DNA of 13,545 bases from Desulfovibrio sp. (GCA_009773975.1 VSMX01000057.1:1-13545), one strand, 5' to 3'. Positions 6,220 through 13,067 are shown, numbered from the stretch's first letter. Made by a program: numbers and translations. Notes: generated by a model not told the origin, from the sequence alone.

Positions 6220-6897
6220 TTACTGTTTTCCGCCAGGCAATTTTGCGGCTATTTTCTCTTCCTGGCCGCGCAAAAAGGATACGCCCTCTTGCCCCATATA
6301 CCGGATGGCAAAAGGCCGCATTTGCGAAAGATGCATCAGGATGACTTCGCGCGCTTCATCCATGCTTTCAATTCTGGATGAGGTGGGTGTAAATTCAAGC
6401 GGATCAAGAAAGTCCAGGCGGCTGTCCAGTCTGCTTTGCACCGCAAGGCAGCTGCGGGGGCCGGGATCGAACTTGAGAGAAATCCTGATTTCCGGCCTCT
6501 TGTAGAAAAAAGATCTTTTCAGCCATTTATCAAATTCGTTGCATGTATCTGCCTTCATGGATCTGATAATATTTTCCGCATAATCCCTGGCCCGGCCATA
6601 TTGCCTGGCAGCCAGCAGAACAACAAGCCAGGTGTCCCTGCAGGCCATGTTTTCAAGGTATTCTGCCAGGCATTCCTGTTTAAGCACATCGGCATGCCGC
6701 GTCAAAAACTCGATAACGCGGGAATTTTCACAAATTTTATCTTGCGGCCAATTGCTCCAGGGCAAAAGGACGCAGCCTTCGATGCCGCCCTCATCCACAA
6801 CAGCGCAATGGATCAGATGCAGCTTGTCGTGCAGCTGACAAACTTCTCCAAGGGCTACAAAAAGCATGATTGCCGCTTTACCTGCCTGCCAGTTCAA
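6220..6897 (-). CDS. Uncharacterised 225-aa protein, TTG start
   Basis: I do not recognise this protein. The start chosen is TTG at 6895-6897 because AAGGA lies seven bases upstream. The next ATG (6865-6867, residue 11) has no well-spaced ribosome site. Residues 6-20 are hydrophobic (GKAAIMLFVALGEVC) but too short and lacking a normal signal-peptide end. The rest is soluble, with helical patches at 60-120 and 180-215. A stretch around 140-160 (EIRISLKFDPGPRS) looks like strands. There are seven cysteines with no zinc-finger spacing. It is read in the flagellin direction 213 bp upstream, so a link with motility is possible but unsupported. The antisense frame at 6436-6984 has a less protein-like composition. 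Confidence 0.65.
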   Translation of the reverse strand: MNWQAGKAAIMLFVALGEVCQLHDKLHLIHCAVVDEGGIEGCVLLPWSNWPQDKICENSRVIEFLTRHADVLKQECLAEYLENMACRDTWLVVLLAARQYGRARDYAENIIRSMKADTCNEFDKWLKRSFFYKRPEIRISLKFDPGPRSCLAVQSRLDSRLDFLDPLEFTPTSSRIESMDEAREVILMHLSQMRPFAIRYMGQEGVSFLRGQEEKIAAKLPGGKQ

Positions 6898-6982
6898 ATG
6901 TCATTCCTTCCCGGTGTATTGAAAAAAATAATTCATCTTCAACCGTTTCAAACAATCAACGAATGCAAGGGCGAACAAGGAT

Positions 6983-7010
6983 AATATAGCCATTTTCGAG
7001 ACGTATGCAA
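6983..7010 (-). promoter_or_regulatory. Promoter of the 225-aa gene
   Basis: On the minus strand TTGCAT (7005-7010) and TATATT (6983-6988) are separated by 16 bp. A start near 6976 would give a leader of about 80 nt before the TTG start at 6897. It lies inside the 65-codon open frame at 6901-7098, an argument against that frame being a gene. Confidence 0.5.
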
Positions 7011-7044
7011 ATGTTATCATTCGTTGGAATAATGCAAACCAGCC

Positions 7045-7073
7045 TTGCAAGCCGTAATTATTATCAGTAGAAT
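7045..7073 (+). promoter_or_regulatory. Sigma-70 promoter of sodC
   Basis: TTGCAA (7045-7050), 17 bp, TAGAAT (7068-7073). Transcription would start near 7080, about 33 bases before the sodC ATG. I see no obvious SoxR, OxyR or PerR-like palindrome next to it. Confidence 0.65.
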
Positions 7074-7112
7074 GAAGATATTCTTTAGCTTGTTCCAACC
7101 AGGAGAATTATC

Positions 7113-7640
7113 ATGAAAAAATTGGCCATGTTGACAGTAGCGGCAGCCCTTTTGCTTTCCCATCCCGCCTATGCGGCCAGCATCAAGGTGCCGGTCAACC
7201 ATGTAAGCGCGGAAGGCATTGGCCAGGAAATGGGCACGGTTACTTTTGAAGACGCACCTGGGGGCGGTCTCGACATTCTGGTGGATCTTTCCGGCCTTTC
7301 TAAAGGCGAACACGGAATGCATGTGCATGAAAATCCAACCTGCGCGCCAGCAGCCGGCAAGGACGGCAAAATTGGCGCTGCCCTTTCTGCTGGCGGACAC
7401 TATGATCCAGCCAAAAGCGGCAAACACGCAGGCCCTGAAAAAGCCGGCCATCTGGGTGACCTGCCTTTTGTAACCGCCAATGACCATGGCGTGGCTCAGG
7501 AAAAGCTGCACGTCAGGAATCTTTCAACAGCCGATATCAAAAATCGCTCCCTGATGATTCATGCAGGCGGCGACAATTATACCGATAATCCTCCGCTCGG
7601 CGGCGGTGGCGGCAGGATAGGCTGCGGCGTAATCAGGTAA
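7113..7640 (+). CDS. sodC: Periplasmic Cu/Zn superoxide dismutase
   Basis: It converts superoxide to oxygen and hydrogen peroxide in the periplasm. Residues 1-21 are a Sec signal peptide: MKK, a hydrophobic core LAMLTVAAALLL, then AYA before the cut at about A21/A22. The mature part keeps every family residue: copper ligands H70, H72 and H150, bridging H96 (GGHYDP), zinc ligands H105, H113 and D116, the disulfide pair C77 and C171, and the active-site arginine R168 in GGGGGRIGCGVI. At 175 aa it has the length of the E. coli SodC type. AGGAGA (7101-7106) lies six bases before the ATG. The gene is alone, divergent from the 225-aa gene and convergent with rplL. Nothing is truncated, so the enzyme should be active. 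Confidence 0.97.
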   Translation: MKKLAMLTVAAALLLSHPAYAASIKVPVNHVSAEGIGQEMGTVTFEDAPGGGLDILVDLSGLSKGEHGMHVHENPTCAPAAGKDGKIGAALSAGGHYDPAKSGKHAGPEKAGHLGDLPFVTANDHGVAQEKLHVRNLSTADIKNRSLMIHAGGDNYTDNPPLGGGGGRIGCGVIR

Positions 7641-7904
7641 GAAATATATAATCGTGGCAGTCGATGCCCGCAAGCCAGCATGCGGGCTGCGGGCACGGCG
7701 CTGCAATTCAAAAGCATCAGCCACATCATACAGATATTGCCAACCTGTAAAATTCCTGTACATTCTGCAAATATCGCAAAACCTGTTCCCAGCCGAGGTC
7801 ATTTGCGTGGCATTGCCTGACAACCTGCCTATCCTTTGTGGGAAAATTAACATTCAAAAACAATGCAATTCAAAGCCAGCCTGGGATGCTTCATTTTAAA
7901 AAGA
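7641..7904. other. Intergenic region after sodC, no gene seen
   Basis: No open frame here has a ribosome site or a protein-like composition. At 7665-7695 a hairpin of 11 pairs with one bulge (TGCCCGC with GCGGGCA outside, AGCC with GGCT inside) follows sodC by 24 bp. It has no T run, so it may protect or trim the sodC mRNA rather than terminate it. TGCAATTCAAA occurs twice (7702-7712 and 7864-7874). This is where rpoB would be expected after rplL, but I see no rpoB remnant in any frame. Confidence 0.5.
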
Positions 7905-7928
7905 AAGGCCCGGCATTGGCCGAGCCTT
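7900..7928 (-). terminator. Intrinsic terminator after rplL
   Basis: On the minus strand a 10-bp stem (7905-7914 with 7919-7928, one G-U pair) has a CAAT loop and is followed by TTCTTTTT. It lies 26 bp past the rplL stop and closes the ribosomal protein cluster. Confidence 0.9.
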
Positions 7929-7954
7929 CAGGAAATAAAGCAAAAATAAATATC

Positions 7955-8341
7955 TTACTTGATTTCGACTTCGGCGCCGGCTTCTGTAAGCTGTTTCTTT
8001 GCTTCTTCCGCTTCTTCCTTTGAAACGCCTTCCTTGAGGGTGGAGGGAGCGCCATCGACTTTTTCCTTGGCTTCCTTCAGGCCCAGGCTGGTAAGGGCGC
8101 GGACTACCTTGATGACATTGATCTTGTTGGCGCCGGCGGCTTTCAGGATAACGTCAAATTCGGTCTTTTCCTCGGCAGCGGGGGCCGCTTCACCACCGGC
8201 TGCGGGCGCCATGACCATGGCTGCAGCGGGTGCGGCGGCGGACACGCCAAATTTTTCCTCAAGTTCCTTGATAAGTTCGGAAAGTTCCAGAACTGTCATG
8301 TTGGAGATAAATTCGATTACTTCTTCCTTGGTAACGGCCAT
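7955..8341 (-). CDS. rplL: 50S ribosomal protein L7/L12
   Basis: This stalk protein of the large subunit is present as dimers bound to L10 and recruits translational GTPases. The N-terminal dimerisation helices (about 1-35) are followed by an Ala/Pro/Gly-rich hinge (35-57) and the globular domain, with the conserved EKTEFDVILKAAGANKINVI at 58-77 and GLKEAKEKVDGAP. At 128 aa it is slightly longer than the E. coli protein (about 120 aa). AAGGAG lies six bases before ATG 8341. It follows rplJ by 51 bp and is the last gene of the cluster, ending in a strong terminator rather than running into rpoB. Confidence 0.98.
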   Translation of the reverse strand: MAVTKEEVIEFISNMTVLELSELIKELEEKFGVSAAAPAAAMVMAPAAGGEAAPAAEEKTEFDVILKAAGANKINVIKVVRALTSLGLKEAKEKVDGAPSTLKEGVSKEEAEEAKKQLTEAGAEVEIK

Positions 8342-8392
8342 GACTTTCTCCTTGTGCAGGGCTTTGTAATTTTTGCTGGTTAACGGTGGTGG

Positions 8393-8914
8393 CTAGGCTT
8401 TTGCCTTCTGTTCTTCGATAGCCTTCAATGCGTAAAGCAGGCCCCTCAAAACATTGGCCAGTACGGAAACAAAATTGGTGGGCACGGCATTCATTGTACC
8501 CAGCAACTGGGCCAGTAGTTGCTGCCGTCCCGGCAATTTTGCCAGGGCAGCCAGATCGGCCGGAGTCATTTCCTTGCCATCGAGACTCGAATTGCGAAGC
8601 TCGAACAGCTTGCTGGTTTTGGCAAATTCGGTAAGTGCCTTTGCCACGGCCACCGGGTCATCAAATGCAAGGGCCACGCCGATGTTGTCGTGGAATTCAT
8701 CCTTGATAACATCATGCTTGCCGCCGGTCAGAGCTATCCTGGCCAGGGTGTTCTTGACGACATGATATTCGCCGCCCGCTTCGCGCAGGCGCACCCTCAA
8801 GCCTGTCAGCTCTTCCACCGTCATGCCCTTGAAATCAGTGAGCGCCGCCAGGGAAGCATCATTGGCTTTTGACCTGATGCTTTCGATAATGACGGCTTTT
8901 TCCAATTTTTGCAC
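8393..8914 (-). CDS. rplJ: 50S ribosomal protein L10, GTG start
   Basis: This stalk base protein anchors L7/L12 dimers to 23S rRNA; together they autoregulate their own mRNA. The product is 173 aa. The start is GTG at 8912-8914, preceded by GAGAGG six bases upstream, and it gives the family start (M)QKLEKAVIIESIRSK. The frame is open to 9091, but that extension covers the leader RNA and lacks family similarity. The rRNA-binding part includes LTDFKGMTVEELTGLRVRLR and EYHVVKNTLARIA. The C-terminal helix that binds L7/L12 dimers is LRGLLYALKAIEEQKAKA. A structured leader precedes it (8930-9050). Confidence 0.97.
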   Translation of the reverse strand: MQKLEKAVIIESIRSKANDASLAALTDFKGMTVEELTGLRVRLREAGGEYHVVKNTLARIALTGGKHDVIKDEFHDNIGVALAFDDPVAVAKALTEFAKTSKLFELRNSSLDGKEMTPADLAALAKLPGRQQLLAQLLGTMNAVPTNFVSVLANVLRGLLYALKAIEEQKAKA

Positions 8915-8959
8915 TTTTTGCCTCTCACGATTCAGGGTTTTGCGGATGGAAAGCCGAGC

Positions 8960-9050
8960 CAAAGAGAAGAATGACGGAAACATAATTTCCGCTAGTCTGG
9001 ACAGGTAATTAAGGCTCTCGCCACCTGTCGTCTTCGACCCAGTTCCGGTT
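8960..9050 (-). ncRNA. L10-type ribosomal protein leader
   Basis: Between the terminator after rplA and rplJ the RNA can form GACAGGU-GGC / GCC-(UUAAUU)-ACCUGUC (9000-9029). This is a 10-bp stem capped by a GAGA (GNRA) tetraloop, with a six-base bulge on the 3' side. It is followed by a perfect CGGAAA/UUUCCG hairpin with a five-base loop (8975-8991). Position and a bent stem fit the known L10 leader, where the L10-L12 complex binds and represses rplJL. I have not matched it to the family consensus, and the limits are approximate. Confidence 0.5.
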
Positions 9051-9054
9051 CCTG

Positions 9055-9092
9055 TAAAAAATGAAAAATCCCTATCCAATGGATTTTTCATT
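9055..9092 (-). terminator. Terminator or attenuator between rplA and rplJ
   Basis: A 12-bp stem (9060-9071 with 9081-9092), AT-rich at its base, has a nine-base loop and a run of six Ts on the minus strand. It starts 12 bp past the rplA stop. No convincing promoter lies between it and rplJ, so some transcription probably reads through, making it an attenuator. Confidence 0.75.
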
Positions 9093-9104
9093 ATTCAAAA
9101 AAAC

Positions 9105-9812
9105 TTATCCTTCCAGGAATTTGCGCACCTGGCTCATATCCACCTTGAGGCCGGGTCCCATTGTGGTGGAGATGCCCATTGACTGCATATAGGTGCCTTT
9201 TGCGCCAGAAGGCTTCAGACGGTTTACAGCGTCCAGGAAGGCCTTGAGATTGCCAAGGATTTTTTCCGGACCAAAGGAAACCTTTCCAAGAGGAGCATGC
9301 AGCACGCCGGCCTTGTCAACCTTGAAATCAACGCGGCCAGCCTTGAGTTCCTCAACTGCCTTCGCAACATCAAAAGTTACTGTGCCTGTCTTGGCATTCG
9401 GCATAAGACCGCGGGGACCAAGCACACGGCCAACCTTGCCGACAAGAGCCATGACATCTGGCGTGGCAACCGCGGCATCAAAATCAAGCATCCCGTTCTT
9501 GATCTGTTCGACCAGATCGTCGTCACCCACGATATCGGCGCCGGCAGCCCTGGCTTCGGCCTGCTTTTCGCCCTTGGCGAAAACGGCGACGCGCACTGTT
9601 TTGCCAAGTCCATTGGGCAATGTTACCGCGCCTCGCACCATCTGGTCCGAATATTTGGGATCAACGCCCAGGCGCAGGGCGATATCGACGCTTTCATCAA
9701 ATTTGGCAAAGGAAGCGCCGAGGGATTTTTCCACAGCTTCTTCAACGCTGTAGCGCTCCTGTGTGTCGCATTCCTGTACGGCTTTACGGAAATTCTTGCC
9801 ATGCTTGGGCAT
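9105..9812 (-). CDS. rplA: 50S ribosomal protein L1
   Basis: It binds 23S rRNA at the L1 stalk next to the E site and in many bacteria represses its own operon mRNA. At 235 aa it has the usual length. Family blocks include MPKHGKNFRKAVQ, LRLGVDPKYSDQMVRGAVTL, and the signature VGRVLGPRGLMPNAKTGTV. The start codon at 9812 has AAGGA about eight bases upstream. It follows rplK by 93 bp. That spacer contains a long imperfect hairpin (9871-9899). TAA at 9105-9107 is followed closely by a terminator-like hairpin. Confidence 0.98.
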   Translation of the reverse strand: MPKHGKNFRKAVQECDTQERYSVEEAVEKSLGASFAKFDESVDIALRLGVDPKYSDQMVRGAVTLPNGLGKTVRVAVFAKGEKQAEARAAGADIVGDDDLVEQIKNGMLDFDAAVATPDVMALVGKVGRVLGPRGLMPNAKTGTVTFDVAKAVEELKAGRVDFKVDKAGVLHAPLGKVSFGPEKILGNLKAFLDAVNRLKPSGAKGTYMQSMGISTTMGPGLKVDMSQVRKFLEG

Positions 9813-9870
9813 TTGCCAATCCTTTTATGTTTTATCTCCTGCCGCATAAAGAGGCAGTACAGTTGATATC

Positions 9871-9899
9871 AAGCCCGTAAAGCATGGCCTTATGGGCTT
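9871..9899 (-). repeat. Intercistronic hairpin between rplK and rplA
   Basis: 9871-9882 pairs with 9888-9899: AAGCCC/GGGCTT, a G-U pair, TAA/TTA, one mismatch, then G-C, around a five-base loop. There is no T run on either side. It may be a regulatory or processing structure, perhaps an L1 site, but I could not match it to the known L1 target. Confidence 0.4.
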
Positions 9900-9905
9900 T
9901 GCGAA

Positions 9906-10328
9906 TTATTTTACGTCTATGCCCATGCTTTTTGCGGTGCCCGAAATTGTCTTGATTGCCGCGTCAAGGGAGGCGGCATTCAGATCAGGCAACTTCAATT
10001 TGGCAATTTCTTCCACCTGGGCATGCGTGAGGGAACCGACCGTGTTGCGGTTGGGCTCCCCCGAGCCTTTCTCGATCTTGGCGGCCTTCATAATCAAAAC
10101 AGCCGCAGGCGGCGTCTTGGTAATAAAGGTGAAGGACCTGTCCGCATAGACGGTTATGACCACAGGAATGATCATGCCCTTCTGATCCTGGGTCCTGGCA
10201 TTGAATTCTTTGCAGAATCCCATGATGTTCAGGCCATGCTGACCCAGGGCCGGACCTACCGGGGGAGATGGATTGGCAGCGCCCGCCGGTATCTGCAATT
10301 TAATTTTGGCTACTTCTTTCTTGGCCAT
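9906..10328 (-). CDS. rplK: 50S ribosomal protein L11
   Basis: It forms the GTPase-associated centre with 23S rRNA. The length (140 aa) is normal. The N-terminal domain has KIKLQIPAGAANPSPPVGPA and GLNIMGFCKEFNART. The C-terminal RNA-binding domain has the signature region GSLTHAQVEEIAKLKLPDLN followed by SGTAKSMGIDVK. AAGGA lies eight bases before ATG 10328. It is 88 bp downstream of nusG; the spacer holds a 10-bp palindrome, ATGAATTCAT (10379-10388). Confidence 0.98.
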   Translation of the reverse strand: MAKKEVAKIKLQIPAGAANPSPPVGPALGQHGLNIMGFCKEFNARTQDQKGMIIPVVITVYADRSFTFITKTPPAAVLIMKAAKIEKGSGEPNRNTVGSLTHAQVEEIAKLKLPDLNAASLDAAIKTISGTAKSMGIDVK

Positions 10329-10416
10329 TTCCTGTATCCTTCAACTATTGAAAACATGATTCAATTCAGCTTGCCGAAATGAATTCATGCGAATATTTGC
10401 GTTCCACCAAGACGAC

Positions 10417-10989
10417 CTAGCCCTTGGAGACCTGGCCAAAATCCAGTTCCACCGGCGTCTGGCGCCCAAAAATGGAAACAGAAACGCGCAATTTTCCCTT
10501 GTCGTGATTCACCTGTTCGACAACGCCATTGAAACCCGCGAAAGGGCCTTCAATAACGCGCACTTCCTCATCAATATCATAATTGAACTTGGGTCTGGGC
10601 GTTTCCTGACGGGCCACCATCAGGTCCAGAATTCTCTGTGCATCGGCATCCCGCATTGGCGCAGGACGATTCTTGCCGCCAACAAAACCCGTTACCTTGG
10701 GTATGGACTGCACAAGATGCCAGGAAAGATCCGTCATCACCATGCGCACCATGATATAACCGGGATAGAACTTGCGGGTGGTTGTGCGCGGTTCCTCGCC
10801 ATGCTTGCTTGGTTCGAGAACCTTTTCGGTAGGTACTACTACATCCTCGATCAGGCCTTCGTCCTGGCCGTTGCGCTTCATTTCGAGAATGGTTTTCTGC
10901 ACACGCTGTTCAAAACCGGAATAGGTATGCACAATGTACCAGCGCGCCCTTTTTTGCGGGGCCTCTTCGACGGCATTTTCTTCTTTCAT
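10417..10989 (-). CDS. nusG: Transcription antitermination factor NusG
   Basis: It binds RNA polymerase and links it to Rho or to the ribosome. In the 190-aa product, the N-terminal NGN domain starts after a short acidic tail (1-13) with RWYIVHTYSGFEQRVQKTI and contains RKFYPGYIMVRM. The C-terminal KOW domain spans about 138-190 with VIEGPFAGFNGVVEQVNHDK and the end FGRQTPVELDF. GAGG lies six bases before ATG 10989. It is eight bases past the secE stop, so the two are co-transcribed and probably translationally coupled. Confidence 0.98.
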   Translation of the reverse strand: MKEENAVEEAPQKRARWYIVHTYSGFEQRVQKTILEMKRNGQDEGLIEDVVVPTEKVLEPSKHGEEPRTTTRKFYPGYIMVRMVMTDLSWHLVQSIPKVTGFVGGKNRPAPMRDADAQRILDLMVARQETPRPKFNYDIDEEVRVIEGPFAGFNGVVEQVNHDKGKLRVSVSIFGRQTPVELDFGQVSKG

Positions 10990-10997
10990 ATTCGCCC

Positions 10998-11237
10998 TCA
11001 GGAAAGAATGACCTTGACCAGGCTTGAAAGCCCCAGGTCAATCAAACCCAGGACAATGGCCATAACGGCCACAAAACCCAGCACGGCAAGCGTTGCCTTG
11101 CGGGTTTCTTTGAGGGTCGGCCAGGTAACTTTACGCAGCTCTGCCCTGGAAGCCTCCACATATTGCGTGAAGCGCCTGAATACATTCGGCTTTGCGGGCC
11201 CATTTTCAACTGCGGCCTGCGCCGTTTTCTTCGCCAT
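10998..11237 (-). CDS. secE: Preprotein translocase subunit SecE
   Basis: This is an essential part of the SecYEG channel in the inner membrane. The 79-aa short form has one membrane segment (about 49-70, TLAVLGFVAVMAIVLGLIDLGL), unlike the three of E. coli SecE. The conserved amphipathic stretch before it is present: FTQYVEASRAELRKVTWPTL. The start at 11237 follows GGAAAG six bases upstream. The open frame continues up to 11297 only because it reads into tRNA-Trp. It is 27 bp after that tRNA, on the same transcript. Confidence 0.96.
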   Translation of the reverse strand: MAKKTAQAAVENGPAKPNVFRRFTQYVEASRAELRKVTWPTLKETRKATLAVLGFVAVMAIVLGLIDLGLSSLVKVILS

Positions 11238-11264
11238 GATTAGCTTTCCGCGGAATTTGGTGAA

Positions 11265-11340
11265 TGGCAGGGCAGGAGGGATTCGAACCCCCAGCATCCG
11301 GTTTTGGAGACCGGCGCTCTGCCGTTGGAGCTACTGCCCT
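11265..11340 (-). tRNA. tRNA-Trp (anticodon CCA)
   Basis: A 76-nt cloverleaf with encoded CCA (11265-11267). The acceptor AGGGCAG pairs with CTGCCCT. The anticodon stem GCCGG/CCGG region encloses CTCCAAA with CCA, and the T loop has GGTTCGAATCC. It lies between rpmG and secE in the same direction, so it must be cut out of the operon transcript. A 10-bp hairpin (11347-11370) stands just before its 5' end. Confidence 0.97.
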
Positions 11341-11346
11341 GCATGG

Positions 11347-11370
11347 CCGCCAGGGCACAAGCCCCGGCGG
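11347..11370 (-). repeat. Hairpin between rpmG and tRNA-Trp
   Basis: CCGCCGGGGC pairs with GCCCTGGCGG (one G-U pair) around a four-base TTGT loop on the minus strand, six bases from the tRNA 5' end. There is no T run, so it is not a terminator. It probably marks the 3' end of the rpmG message or a processing site. Confidence 0.6.
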
Positions 11371-11380
11371 AAGTTTTATT

Positions 11381-11542
11381 CTACCTGGTTTCGCGATGCA
11401 AGGTATGCTTGCGGTCCCAGGGACAATATTTCTTTATCTCCAGCCTGCCCGTAGTGTTCTTTTTGTTCTTGCGGGTGCTGTAGTTGCGGCGCTTGCACTC
11501 GGTGCAGGCCAGCAGGATATTGACTCTTTTGTCGCTTGCCAT
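11381..11542 (-). CDS. rpmG: 50S ribosomal protein L33
   Basis: This is a small large-subunit protein of 53 aa. The sequence starts MASDKRVNILLACTECKRRN and continues with YSTRKNKKNTTGRLEIKKYC, then PWDRKHTLHRETR, a clear L33. It has the first zinc-type pair C13-T-E-C16, but the second pair is C40-P-W-D43: the last cysteine is aspartate. Zinc binding would therefore be incomplete or altered; I believe similar forms exist in related bacteria, but cannot check. It starts three bases after the tuf TAA, with only a weak GGAAT ribosome site, so it is probably translated by coupling to tuf. Confidence 0.95.
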   Translation of the reverse strand: MASDKRVNILLACTECKRRNYSTRKNKKNTTGRLEIKKYCPWDRKHTLHRETR

Positions 11543-11545
11543 GAT

Positions 11546-12739
11546 TTATTCCAGTATCTCGGTTACGACACCTGAACCAACGGTGTGGCCGCCCTCGCGG
11601 ATAGCGAAGCGGAGTCCGGGTTCCATGGCGATGGGGGCAATCAGTTCAACGATGAACTGGGAATTGTCGCCGGGCATGACCATTTCCACGCCTTCCGGCA
11701 GATCAATCACGCCTGTGATGTCGGTCGTGCGGAAGTAGAACTGCGGACGATACCCGGAGAAGAACGGGGTATGACGGCCGCCTTCTTCCTTGGAGAGGAC
11801 ATACACTTCGGCCTTGAATTTCTTGTGCGGGGTAATGGACTTGGGGGCCGCCAAAACCTGGCCGCGCTCAACTTCATCACGCTTGGTGCCGCGCAGAAGC
11901 ACGCCGATGTTGTCGCCAGCCTGGCCCTGGTCAAGCAGCTTGCGGAACATTTCGACGCCTGTGCAGGTCGTCTTCTGGGTGGGTTTGATACCCACGATTT
12001 CAACTTCATCGCCAACCTTGATCACGCCACGTTCCACACGGCCTGTAACAACAGTGCCGCGGCCGGAAATCGAGAACACGTCCTCGATCGGCATGAGGAA
12101 AGGCTTGTCGATATCACGCTCCGGATCCGGAATAAAGGAGTCGCAGGCGTTCAAAAGCTCTTCCACGCACTTGGCCTCGGGTGCGTCAGGAGATTCACAT
12201 TCCAGAGCCTTGAGGGCAGAGCCACGGATAACCGGCACATCGTCGCCGGGGAAGTCATAGGAGGAAAGCAGCTCGCGCACTTCAAGCTCCACAAGCTCGA
12301 GCAGCTCCTCGTCGTCAACCAGATCGCACTTGTTAAGGAATACAACAAGCTGCGGCACGCCCACCTGGCGGGCGAGCAGGATATGCTCACGGGTCTGCGG
12401 CATCGGGCCGTCGGTTGCGGCCACAACCAGGATGCCGCCGTCCATCTGGGCGGCGCCCGTGATCATGTTCTTGATATAGTCGGCATGGCCGGGGCAGTCC
12501 ACATGGGCATAATGACGCTTTGGCGTTTCATATTCCACATGGGCGGTAGCAATTGTAATACCGCGTTCCTTTTCTTCCGGAGCCTTGTCGATTTCGTCGT
12601 ATGATACAAAGCTGCCTTCGCCCTTCATGCCGGCAATTTTGGTGATTGCGGCAGTAAGAGTGGTCTTGCCATGGTCGATATGACCGATTGTGCCAATGTT
12701 TACATGCGGCTTCTTGCGCTCGTATTTAGCTTTGCCCAT
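11546..12739 (-). CDS. tuf: Elongation factor Tu
   Basis: This GTPase brings aminoacyl-tRNA to the ribosome. In the 397-aa product the G motifs are GHIDHGKT (19-26), RGITI (59-63), DCPGH (81-85, with catalytic H85), NKCD (136-139) and SAL. Domain 2 is marked by FSISGRGTVVTGRVERGVIK and domain 3 by the end IREGGHTVGSGVVTEILE. The start is ATG 12739 (MGKAKYERKKPHVNIG) with GGGAGA six bases upstream; the open frame extends to 12805 without similarity. It lies after tRNA-Gly and before rpmG, as in other proteobacteria. Its 158-bp leader holds three perfect hairpins but no obvious promoter, so it is probably expressed from the tRNA promoter upstream. Confidence 0.98.
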   Translation of the reverse strand: MGKAKYERKKPHVNIGTIGHIDHGKTTLTAAITKIAGMKGEGSFVSYDEIDKAPEEKERGITIATAHVEYETPKRHYAHVDCPGHADYIKNMITGAAQMDGGILVVAATDGPMPQTREHILLARQVGVPQLVVFLNKCDLVDDEELLELVELEVRELLSSYDFPGDDVPVIRGSALKALECESPDAPEAKCVEELLNACDSFIPDPERDIDKPFLMPIEDVFSISGRGTVVTGRVERGVIKVGDEVEIVGIKPTQKTTCTGVEMFRKLLDQGQAGDNIGVLLRGTKRDEVERGQVLAAPKSITPHKKFKAEVYVLSKEEGGRHTPFFSGYRPQFYFRTTDITGVIDLPEGVEMVMPGDNSQFIVELIAPIAMEPGLRFAIREGGHTVGSGVVTEILE

Positions 12740-12778
12740 TGTACGTCTCCCTGGAAAAAAATTGTTGGCGCATCCACC

Positions 12779-12849
12779 GGCGCATATTGCGCCTGTTCCT
12801 CGCATTGTCTGGCGTATTCACGCCCAAATTTTCCCTGATCGCCAGGGAA
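12779..12849 (-). repeat. Three hairpins in the tuf leader
   Basis: There are three perfect inverted repeats in a row: GGCGCA/TGCGCC with a 3-base loop (12779-12793), GGCGT/ACGCC with a 4-base loop (12811-12824) and TTCCCTG/CAGGGAA with a 5-base loop (12831-12849). None has a T run on the transcribed side. They probably help release tRNA-Gly and shape the tuf mRNA 5' end. Confidence 0.5.
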
Positions 12850-12897
12850 CGCTCGTTGGCAGGAGGGTACGGACAGGGGGAGGGATTGGAACAGGAA

Positions 12898-12973
12898 TGG
12901 AGCGGGAAACGGGATTCGAACCCGCGACCCTCAGCTTGGAAGGCTGATGCTCTAGCCGTTGAGCTATTCCCGC
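12898..12973 (-). tRNA. tRNA-Gly (anticodon TCC)
   Basis: A 76-nt cloverleaf with encoded CCA (12898-12900). The acceptor GCGGGAA pairs with TTCCCGC. The anticodon stem TCAGC/GCTGA encloses CTTCCAA with TCC, and the T loop has GGTTCGAATCC. It is the third tRNA in the leftward tRNA-tuf transcript. Confidence 0.98.
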
Positions 12974-12983
12974 ATACCGGGGC

Positions 12984-13027
12984 CGGCGTTTTACGCCGTG
13001 CCGTAGTATCCCGACAGCCGCGCTGTC
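12984..13027 (-). repeat. Two hairpins between tRNA-Tyr and tRNA-Gly
   Basis: CGGCGT/ACGCCG with a 3-base loop (12984-12998) and GACAGC/GCTGTC with a 3-base loop (13013-13027) are both perfect 6-bp stems. A further GC-rich repeat (13046-13059, GCCGCC/GGCGGC) sits next to the tRNA-Tyr 3' end. They are probably processing spacers of the tRNA precursor. Confidence 0.5.
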
Positions 13028-13067
13028 TCCTACAGCCAAGGCTTCTGCCGCCTGGCGGCGAAGAAGG

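Noticed and set aside
6436..6984. 182-codon plus-strand frame
   Set aside because: Antisense to the 225-aa gene, without a ribosome site.
7524..7853. 109-codon minus-strand frame after rplL, considered as a rpoB remnant
   Set aside because: It overlaps the sodC 3' end and shows no RNA polymerase beta-subunit motif.
10387..11454. 355-codon plus-strand frame
   Set aside because: It crosses nusG, secE and tRNA-Trp in antisense; those are certain features.
11585..12604. 339-codon plus-strand frame
   Set aside because: Antisense shadow of tuf.
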